A DNA stretch of 64,000 nucleotides, taken from contig NZ_JARXRO010000020.1 of NCBI RefSeq assembly GCF_029887935.1, positions 527,261-591,260 on the forward strand, in the 5' to 3' direction. Origin of the DNA: Luteimonas kalidii (GTDB lineage Bacteria; Pseudomonadota; Gammaproteobacteria; Xanthomonadales; Xanthomonadaceae). Made by a program: the position numbers and the translations under genes. Within the stretch, counting starts at the first letter, position 1. Each line of letters opens with the position of its first letter. This document shows positions 27,919 through 35,027 of this stretch, one piece after another. The notes under the pieces are model-generated. The model was given only the letters and a program-made list of their open reading frames with translations, had not been told where the DNA came from and did not search any database.

Positions 27919-28703
27919 GTACGTACCTGTTCCATCTTCGGGAGAGCCTGAAGCTGCCGGGCTTCTGGCTGTATTCCAGTTGGCTCGACATCATCACCCG
28001 CTACCGGCGCACCCGACTCGGCCTGCTCTGGATCGTGATCCCGACAGCTGTATTCATCGGGGTGATCGGGGGCGTCTATTCGCGCGTGATGGGCCATGAT
28101 CCGGCCTTCTATCTCCCGTATCTCGCGATCGGCTATGTCCTGTTCCGCTTCATGACCCAAAGCCTTGCCGAGTCAGGCTCCATCATGCGGTCGCACAAGG
28201 CGTTCATCATGGATGGGCGCACGCGTCTGAGCGACTACGTGCTGAGGTCGATCGCCAAGGCGTTCTTCTATTTCGCCTGCTCCGTGCTGGTGATCATCGG
28301 GGCGTTGCTGTGGTCGCCGATGTACTCGGTCTGGAACGTGCTGACGCTGTTGCTGACGTTTCCCGTCATCGTCCTCAATGCGATCTGGCTGTCCACCTGC
28401 ACATCGATGATCGGGGCGCGTTACCCGGATTCCGGCGAGATGATCAACACGGCCATGCGGTTCGGTCTTCTGCTTACGCCCATCCTCTGGGTCGGCGACC
28501 GCTTTCCTGCGGGAACATTCGGCTGGTGGGCGGTCCACCTCAATCCCGCGTATCACCTGATCACTTTCGCACGCAACCCGATTCTGGGTGAGGCGATCCC
28601 GATGGCGACCGTGTCGTTCATCGTGGGTCTGACGGTCGCAGGCTGGGGCTTGGCGATCGTGCTTTACCGGCGCTACGCGCGTTTCGTGCCTCTGTGGATC
28701 TGA
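27915..28703 (+). CDS. wzm: ABC-type polysaccharide export permease (Wzm-like)
   Basis: A 262-residue membrane protein with six hydrophobic segments, of the ABC-2 polysaccharide export type. RYRRTRLGLLWIVIPT near residue 30 is the typical cytoplasmic entry into helix 1, and HLNPAYHLITFARNPILGE is the C-terminal coupling block. It would form the channel that exports lipid-linked O-polysaccharide across the inner membrane together with the next gene product. The start is a TTG overlapping the metB stop; no better start gives the conserved N-terminus. It is the first gene of the polysaccharide locus. Confidence 0.88.
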   Translation: MSTYLFHLRESLKLPGFWLYSSWLDIITRYRRTRLGLLWIVIPTAVFIGVIGGVYSRVMGHDPAFYLPYLAIGYVLFRFMTQSLAESGSIMRSHKAFIMDGRTRLSDYVLRSIAKAFFYFACSVLVIIGALLWSPMYSVWNVLTLLLTFPVIVLNAIWLSTCTSMIGARYPDSGEMINTAMRFGLLLTPILWVGDRFPAGTFGWWAVHLNPAYHLITFARNPILGEAIPMATVSFIVGLTVAGWGLAIVLYRRYARFVPLWI

Positions 28704-28714
28704 ACGGAAACGCC

Positions 28715-29527
28715 ATGACAGCCTTTATCCGCGCCGAAGGCGTGACTCTCGACGTGCCGTACTACGAGCAGCCGATGCGCAGGGGCAAGAACTGGGCAGG
28801 CACCTTGCTCAGCGCGGCCACCGCGGTTCCGAAGCGGCAGTTCGCGCGCCTGCTGGATGATGTGAGCTTCGAGATCAGGGAAGGCGAGCGCGTCATCCTG
28901 CTGGGTCGCAACGGCGCGGGGAAGACCACCCTTCTGCGCGTGCTGACGGGCGCCTTCCAGCCTACCGTCGGCAGCCTCCAGTTGAACGGAAGTCGACAGG
29001 CGCTCCTGAATCTCGGTCTGGGCTTCAACCAGGAAGCCACTGTCCACGAGAACATCTTCCTGCGCGCGACCGCCATGGGCATCGACTCGGCGAAGATCCG
29101 TGATGTCGTGGAGTCGATCCTCGATTTCGCCGAGCTGGGCAACATCTCCAACCGCAGGCTCCTGACCTTGTCGTCAGGTCAGCGCATGCGGCTGGGATTC
29201 GCGATCTCGACCGTGGTGCAACACGACATCATGTTGCTTGACGAATGGTTCGGCGCGGGTGACTTCGGATTCATGAGGAAGGCCAGGGAACGACTCGTCG
29301 ACCGGGTGCGTGGAAGCAAGATCGTGGTCGTGGCGAGCCACAACATGGAGCTCGCACGCAGGTTGTGTACTTCCGGCATCGTGATGGAAGGCGGAAAGAT
29401 CGCGTTCTCGGGACCGGTTGCCGATGCGATCCAGTTCTACCGGAAACAGGTCGAGGCAAGCGGAAAGCTCCAGGTGGAGCTGGCGGTCGCCACGGCCCAG
29501 GCCATCGCCGCCAGAGCGGAGCAATGA
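28715..29527 (+). CDS. wzt: ABC transporter ATP-binding protein (Wzt-like, short form)
   Basis: A 270-residue ATPase. Walker A is LLGRNGAGKTTLLRVL (about residue 63), the signature motif is LSSGQRMRLG (about 151), and Walker B is DIMLLDEWFGAGD (about 171). The last ~40 residues are helical. Wzt proteins of E. coli O8/O9a carry an extra ~180-residue carbohydrate-binding domain that reads a chain-end cap; it is absent here, as in the short Klebsiella O2a type. The ATG at 28715 is preferred; a GTG at 28694 overlaps the permease end. It is operonic with wzm. Confidence 0.88.
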   Translation: MTAFIRAEGVTLDVPYYEQPMRRGKNWAGTLLSAATAVPKRQFARLLDDVSFEIREGERVILLGRNGAGKTTLLRVLTGAFQPTVGSLQLNGSRQALLNLGLGFNQEATVHENIFLRATAMGIDSAKIRDVVESILDFAELGNISNRRLLTLSSGQRMRLGFAISTVVQHDIMLLDEWFGAGDFGFMRKARERLVDRVRGSKIVVVASHNMELARRLCTSGIVMEGGKIAFSGPVADAIQFYRKQVEASGKLQVELAVATAQAIAARAEQ

Positions 29528-29528
29528 C

Positions 29529-31754
29529 GTGTCGAACTTCCAGAGCCAGGGTCCGTCGATGAGTATCGACCAGCAGGTAGAAGCGCGCGGGCAGGACCAG
29601 GCCCAGGCCGTCGAGACCGTGCTGGAACTCGAGCGGCGGCTGGAGGATGCGCTCGCCAGCGAAGACAGGCTCAAGCGCAGGCTTGCCGAAGCACAGCGCA
29701 AGGCCAAGTCCCTGGCCTGGGAGAAGGAGCAGATCCTGCGAAGCACCTCCTGGCGCATCACCGGGCCCTTGCGCAAGCTGCGGACGATGCTCGGCGCGTC
29801 AGAGCCCGTGGGGCTGACAGAGGGGGCCGCGCCCGCCTTGATGGAGGAGATCCCTGCGATCGCGTGGGGCGCCTGCCTCCCTTCCGACATCCCCGAGGCA
29901 ATGGTGGTGGCCGGGCCGGAAACCGTCATGCGCAGCAACGACTCCTGCATCATGCTGCGGCCGGAGGCGCTGGTGGAAGACGTCCTGCCCACGGGTTACT
30001 TGCAGGCCTGCGCCGGAGCAGGGGCTGCGCCGCTGATCAGTTTCGGTGACGGCACCGCCCCGCGCATCGCCTTCCTCGGAAGTCTCGAACTGGCGCTGGA
30101 GCTGGCATTCGACGCCGAAGTCGAGAGGCTGGACGAACATGCATGGATGGAGCAACTCGACAGCAACCGGTTTGCCTTCCTTCTGATCGAGCCCGTCTGG
30201 CACGTCGAGAATCGTGGCTGGAGGGATGTATGCAGCAATCCGGAACGCGGGCGCCGCATTCTCGCGCCTCTCGTTGCCGCGTTCCGCGCGCGCGGAATTC
30301 CCGCCGTGATCTGGTTCCGGAATCCGCTTCCCGAGATCGGGAACTTCGGATGGATGGTGGAATTGGCGGATCGTGCGTATGCGATCGACGAAGCGTTGGC
30401 GCAGGCGTTGGCGCAGCCGCCTGCGGTCAGGGTCGGCGTGTTGGCGCCGGCCATCCAGCCGGCGATCCACAATCCCTTCCGGCGCTGGCCGCAACTGACG
30501 GCGCCCGGCTGGAAGGGCAAGGTCCTGTACGACGGCTGGCTGAACCTGTCCGAAGGGCTGGCTGCGGATCCGTTGCTCGGCCACTACAAGGGCGATCGCC
30601 TCTTGGTCGGCGACAGTCGCTGGGACTTCGGCGGAGTCCGCCTGACCGACCAGGCGGAGTTCATCGACAACGCCATCGGTTGCCTGAATCTGCCGGGCAA
30701 GGCCGCGCTTGCGAAAATGGTCGGCGCGGAACTGTTCAAGCATTCCCCGCTCACTCCGGCGTGGGCGATGCGCACCATGATGATGCGATCCATCGCGTGT
30801 GGCGCGGTGGCTGCGACCACGGACGAACCCGAAACGCGTTGGGGCGGACTGCCACTGGCCGGATCAGTCGACGCCGTCACCACCGAGCTGGACGCCCTGC
30901 TGGGCGATCCTGTCCGGCTGGCGCGCACGCATCACCTCGCGCTGCGGGCGCTGGCGCGAGAACATTGCCTTTCGGACAGGCTTGACCGGATGGCGACCGA
31001 CCTCGGGCTGCAGGTGCGTTTCGGCATCGCGCCTGCGACGGTAGCCTGCCTGCTGGTCACGATGCGGCCTGACCTGTTGCGTCGGTGCGTGGAGCGTTTC
31101 CGGGCGGATCGGTATCCGCATAAGGAACTCGTCATCGTGCTGCACGGCTGGGACGCGCCCCTGGAAGAAGCCCGCAAGCTCATCCGCGATGGCGAGCGAA
31201 TTTCGGTCCACCGTCTTGGGCGCGAGCACAGCCTCGGGACATGCCTGAACTTCGCCGCGTCCCAGACCGAGGCCGAGTACTGGGCGAAGATCGACGACGA
31301 CGACCTGTACGGTCCCGAGTACCTCAGCGACATGATGCTCTGGCGCAAGTTCGCGGATTTCCACGTGGGCGGCAAGACGGCCGCGTTCACCTATTCCCAA
31401 GGAAGCGACGAGATCCTGTTCGATCCTGCGCTTGCGCTGGGCCGGTCCTGGCAGCGGCGCGTCGCGGGCCAGGGCGAGAAAGTACACATCGCGGGAGGCA
31501 CGCTGATCGGGAAGCGGGAAGTCCTCGCCGCAGTCCCTTTCTCGGACGTGCGCCGCAAGGGATCGGATACGAACTTCCTGCGCAGGGCCGACGCCGCGGG
31601 GTACGACCTGCACGGCTTCGATTTCTTCAACTTCGCACTGTTCCGGAGCAGCCAGCAGGGCTTCCATACCTGGAACGTGGACCATGAGCAGTTGCGTAAC
31701 CGGACGACGATCGCGGGTCGCGGCGAAGACGTTCCGGGCGTGGTGTTCATCTGA
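29529..31754 (+). CDS. Two-domain glycosyltransferase with N-terminal coiled coil
   Basis: A 741-residue protein. Residues ~30-75 are coiled coil, then the SWRITGPLRKLR motif found before many xanthomonad glycosyltransferases. Residues ~177-490 look like a CgeB/GT-B type domain (FAFLLIEPVWHVENRGW; WDFGGVRLTDQAEF). From ~500 a GT2-like GT-A domain follows, starting CLLVTMRPDLLRRC, with KIDDDDLYG supplying the DxD metal site near 587 and HIAGGTLIGKRE after it. It could add two sugars to the O-chain. The start is GTG at 29529, two bases after wzt, or ATG at 29559. It is clearly paralogous to the minus-strand gene at 44528. Confidence 0.8.
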   Translation: MSNFQSQGPSMSIDQQVEARGQDQAQAVETVLELERRLEDALASEDRLKRRLAEAQRKAKSLAWEKEQILRSTSWRITGPLRKLRTMLGASEPVGLTEGAAPALMEEIPAIAWGACLPSDIPEAMVVAGPETVMRSNDSCIMLRPEALVEDVLPTGYLQACAGAGAAPLISFGDGTAPRIAFLGSLELALELAFDAEVERLDEHAWMEQLDSNRFAFLLIEPVWHVENRGWRDVCSNPERGRRILAPLVAAFRARGIPAVIWFRNPLPEIGNFGWMVELADRAYAIDEALAQALAQPPAVRVGVLAPAIQPAIHNPFRRWPQLTAPGWKGKVLYDGWLNLSEGLAADPLLGHYKGDRLLVGDSRWDFGGVRLTDQAEFIDNAIGCLNLPGKAALAKMVGAELFKHSPLTPAWAMRTMMMRSIACGAVAATTDEPETRWGGLPLAGSVDAVTTELDALLGDPVRLARTHHLALRALAREHCLSDRLDRMATDLGLQVRFGIAPATVACLLVTMRPDLLRRCVERFRADRYPHKELVIVLHGWDAPLEEARKLIRDGERISVHRLGREHSLGTCLNFAASQTEAEYWAKIDDDDLYGPEYLSDMMLWRKFADFHVGGKTAAFTYSQGSDEILFDPALALGRSWQRRVAGQGEKVHIAGGTLIGKREVLAAVPFSDVRRKGSDTNFLRRADAAGYDLHGFDFFNFALFRSSQQGFHTWNVDHEQLRNRTTIAGRGEDVPGVVFI

Positions 31755-33253
31755 TGGCCTCGCGCGGATTGACATCGTGGTTGAGGAGGCTGGGCAACGT
31801 CCCGCAACAGGGCCGCCGCGGCTCGGGCCTCGGTATGCCGGTCCCGGGCGACATACCGCAGGGGCTGCTCTACGCGCGCGGGTTCCTGCTCACCGCCGAC
31901 CGGGTCGAGCCGCCTGTCGCGGTCGCCGGCTGGCAGGTGGTCCAGATGCCCGGGTACAGTCTGCGGGTCGACGCACGGGTGCCGGTGCAGCACGCGGAAC
32001 ATGCCGGCAGGTCGGCATGGCTTGTGGGCGATGCCTTCGAGCCCGAAGCCGGGATCTACCAGGACGCGGCCCGTTATCTGCTCCAGGGCGATCTGCTCGA
32101 GCGCCTGGACGGGATGGCCGGCCGTTTCGCGCTGTTCGTCCTCGAGCCCGGCCGTCGACTCGAGGTGTACCACGATGCCATGGGCTCGCGGAGCATCTTC
32201 TACAGCGACAGCGACAGCGACAGCGGCGCTGTCGTGGCGTCCCACGCCGGCCTGGTGGCCGATATCCTTGGTACCGGACTTCGCGAGTGGATCATTCCGT
32301 TCATCACGTCGCGCGGATATTTCAGGCGCGACGTGAAGTATCTTCCCGGCCTTGACTCGCCGTTCGAGGGAGTCAGGCAACTGACGCCCAATACCAGGCT
32401 CGTGCTCCCGACCAAGGCAGTCGAGCGCTACTGGCCCAGGGAACCCAGGATCGAATCGGACTACGAGAGCGCGGTCGCGGCACTCGTGCAGCATGTGAGT
32501 GGCTTGGGCGCGTATCTACGCCAGCACGACGAGCATGCGATCGTGGGCGTGAGCGCCGGTCGCGACAGTCGCTGCGCACTGGCCGGCGTTGTGCCCCTCT
32601 CGCCCTCGCTGTTCACGTTCGTGCGCAGCCCGGGCGGGGAGTCGGAAGACTCCGCCGACAGCCGCATCGCGCGCCGTCTCGCGGAAGCCTGCGGGCTGGG
32701 GCTGGAGATCGTGAAGATTTCCACGCCTCCGCATCTGGATATTGCAAAGACCGGCTTTGCGAAGGCTTTCAGGCGAAATACCGGATATGTGCGGGGCAAC
32801 ACGTCCGGATGGGTGGAGCATTTCTGGCAGCAGGAACAGCGGCCTGCGGTCTTCGTGCGCGGCTTCGGCGGGGAGGTCATGCGAGGCTTCTATCGCGCCA
32901 TCTCCTCGGCGAGCCCGCAGCACTTGGCCAACACGTACGACGTCAATTCGGGAACCGACTACACCATCCACGCATTCCGGACATTCTGCCAGGTTGCCTC
33001 ATGGGACCCCGAGCTGCTGATGGGTCGCAGGCTCGACGACATGTTGTACTGGGAGCACCGGATGGGTGTCTGGGGCAGCAGCGCCTTCTCGGAATCGGAC
33101 ATGGCATTCCGCGGCTTGCCGGCATTCAACAGTCGTAACCTGTTCCAGAAGTTCATGGCGCTTCCACCGGACCAGCGAAACTCGACGAAGATCTTCGACG
33201 CGGCCACCACGCGGCTGTGTCCGTCTTTTGACGGGATTCCGTACTCGAGCTGA
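31754..33253 (+). CDS. Asparagine-synthase-like protein without the glutaminase Cys
   Basis: A 499-residue relative of AsnB. The first ~190 residues keep the Ntn-type core pattern (ERLDGMAGRFALFVLEPGRR; DAMGSRSIFYS), but no Cys follows the initiator Met and no equivalent was found. Residues ~260-400 resemble the synthetase domain, with the ATP PP-loop reading VGVSAGRDSR where AsnB has SGGxDS. FVRGFGGEVMRGFYRA is a typical later block. Glutamine use is therefore unlikely. It may form an amide with free ammonia or an amine, for example on a uronic acid made by the downstream dehydrogenase. It overlaps the preceding stop by one base. Confidence 0.72.
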   Translation: MASRGLTSWLRRLGNVPQQGRRGSGLGMPVPGDIPQGLLYARGFLLTADRVEPPVAVAGWQVVQMPGYSLRVDARVPVQHAEHAGRSAWLVGDAFEPEAGIYQDAARYLLQGDLLERLDGMAGRFALFVLEPGRRLEVYHDAMGSRSIFYSDSDSDSGAVVASHAGLVADILGTGLREWIIPFITSRGYFRRDVKYLPGLDSPFEGVRQLTPNTRLVLPTKAVERYWPREPRIESDYESAVAALVQHVSGLGAYLRQHDEHAIVGVSAGRDSRCALAGVVPLSPSLFTFVRSPGGESEDSADSRIARRLAEACGLGLEIVKISTPPHLDIAKTGFAKAFRRNTGYVRGNTSGWVEHFWQQEQRPAVFVRGFGGEVMRGFYRAISSASPQHLANTYDVNSGTDYTIHAFRTFCQVASWDPELLMGRRLDDMLYWEHRMGVWGSSAFSESDMAFRGLPAFNSRNLFQKFMALPPDQRNSTKIFDAATTRLCPSFDGIPYSS

Positions 33254-33381
33254 GAGGGGTCGATGTCAGGCCTTCGTCGGGCGAGTCTTTCGCAGATCCC
33301 GAAGTCGATCGGACTCGCCGGCCTTGGCGACAGGTCCAGTGGCATTTCCGGCGAACGCATTGACATTGAAAAGGTATCGAG

Positions 33382-35022
33382 ATGAACATTGGAAGAGGAC
33401 AGGTGCGAAGGGCGTTCAAGACCGTTGTACTCGCGGGACTGGGGCTTGCCGGTACCTCGATCCTCGCCTGGGGGGTGCTGACGGCCGATGTCCGGCTGAT
33501 GGCGATCGGGCTGTTCGCCTGGGTACTCGCGGGCGTGTTCGTTGCGTGGATCGTGCGCGGCATCGGCCTGTTGATGCTCGAACGGCAGGCCGGAGCGGCA
33601 GCGGAATCGGGGCGCCAGCACGCAGAAATCAGGCTGCGGTTGCGTAGTGCATCCGACGCCAGGGGAAGGCTGAAGGCCGCGCTCTCGAGCGTGCGGATGG
33701 AGCTGCGTGCAACCCGTGACGAACTTGCCGCAACACGCGCGGGCTTGTCCGGCGCATTGCAGGCGCTGGAAACCTCGACGGCGACAGCACACAAGGACGT
33801 CATGCATCTCGTCCTTCGGACATTCCGTTCCCTCGACGCGGGCCTTGCGTCCGCACAGCAGCAGGATGCGGCAGAGTTCGAACGCATCGGGGCCCTGCTC
33901 GATGCGAGTGTTGGCGTGTTGGAGAACGCTGCCCGGGATGCCGCGGCGCAGCAACAGGATGGGCTGCAGTTGCTCCTGGAGTCGTTGCGTTCCGTGGATG
34001 TGAAGCTGGACGCACAGGAAGCTGCCGTCGCGAGCCAATATCGCGCGCTGTCGGAGGGCCAGAACGAAACGGGCTCTGCGCTGCGGGAGATCAGGTCCGA
34101 CGCATCTTCCCTCAGACAGGAACTGGTCACACGTTCGGAGCGTCTCGAATCAGGTTTTTCACGCAGGTTCGACGATGCCGGTGCGCTGCTCGAACCCTTG
34201 GGCCGCCTGCCGGCCGAACTGCAGGGAATGCGCAAGGACAGCGAGAAGCAGGCGACCCTTGTGCAGGGATTCGTCCAGGGAAAGAACATCGAGGCGCTCG
34301 TCGCATCTTCGCTGAAGGCCGTATCCGCCAGCACGGGCGCGATGGGCCTGGCACGGCGCCTGTTCGATCATGTGAAGCCCGACGTCGTCGTGGACATCGC
34401 CGCGATGCAGACGCTCAGGGAGCGTGCTCCTGCCGTCCGCATCAGCCCGCCGATGACCCGCTTCTCGATGGAGCCCGCCGCGATCCTCGCGGTCGTGGAG
34501 GGTGTGACCGCAAGAAGGCCGGGCCTGATCGTGGAACTCGGCAGTGGGGCGTCGACGGTCTGGATCGCGGGCGCACTCGCCGCGTTGGGCAGTGGGCGCC
34601 TGGTGTCGATCGAACACGATCCGGCATATCTCCGGCAGACCAGAGGGTGGCTGTCGGACAACGACCTGCTGGACTGGGTCGATCTCCGCCTTGCCGAGAT
34701 CAAGCCGTGCCAGCTCAGCGGGGGCGAAACAGCCAATTGGTATGATCTTGCGCAGCTCGAAGGGCTCGACGACGTCGAGATGCTACTGGTCGATGGTCCA
34801 CCGCAGAGTACGGGCCCGATGGCGAGGCTCCCCGCATTTGTTCAGTTGCGGCCCGCACTGCGGACCGGCGCGACGATCTTCGTCGATGACGCGACCCGTG
34901 GCGACGAACTGGAGATCATCGAGGCCTGGCGTGGCCTCGATGAGAAATTGTCGAAGCCGAAGGTATGCGCGGGACGCATGGTGGCGATGCGCTTTGGCGC
35001 AGACGATGCGGGTGCATCGTAG
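33382..35022 (+). CDS. Membrane-anchored coiled-coil methyltransferase
   Basis: A 546-residue protein in three parts. Two membrane helices (about residues 12-33 and 38-60) come first. Next is a ~250-residue, Ala/Gln/Glu/Leu-rich coiled coil (about 70-325). The C-terminal domain (about 350-540) is a class I SAM methyltransferase of the Methyltransf_24 type with IVELGSGASTVWIAGAL (motif I, about 383), LVSIEHDPAYL and MLLVDGPP. It probably methylates a sugar or chain end at the inner membrane. The architecture recalls the WbdD ruler/cap enzyme, but with the domain order reversed and no kinase. The start has GAAAAGG eight bases upstream. Confidence 0.8.
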   Translation: MNIGRGQVRRAFKTVVLAGLGLAGTSILAWGVLTADVRLMAIGLFAWVLAGVFVAWIVRGIGLLMLERQAGAAAESGRQHAEIRLRLRSASDARGRLKAALSSVRMELRATRDELAATRAGLSGALQALETSTATAHKDVMHLVLRTFRSLDAGLASAQQQDAAEFERIGALLDASVGVLENAARDAAAQQQDGLQLLLESLRSVDVKLDAQEAAVASQYRALSEGQNETGSALREIRSDASSLRQELVTRSERLESGFSRRFDDAGALLEPLGRLPAELQGMRKDSEKQATLVQGFVQGKNIEALVASSLKAVSASTGAMGLARRLFDHVKPDVVVDIAAMQTLRERAPAVRISPPMTRFSMEPAAILAVVEGVTARRPGLIVELGSGASTVWIAGALAALGSGRLVSIEHDPAYLRQTRGWLSDNDLLDWVDLRLAEIKPCQLSGGETANWYDLAQLEGLDDVEMLLVDGPPQSTGPMARLPAFVQLRPALRTGATIFVDDATRGDELEIIEAWRGLDEKLSKPKVCAGRMVAMRFGADDAGAS

Positions 35023-35027
35023 TGACG

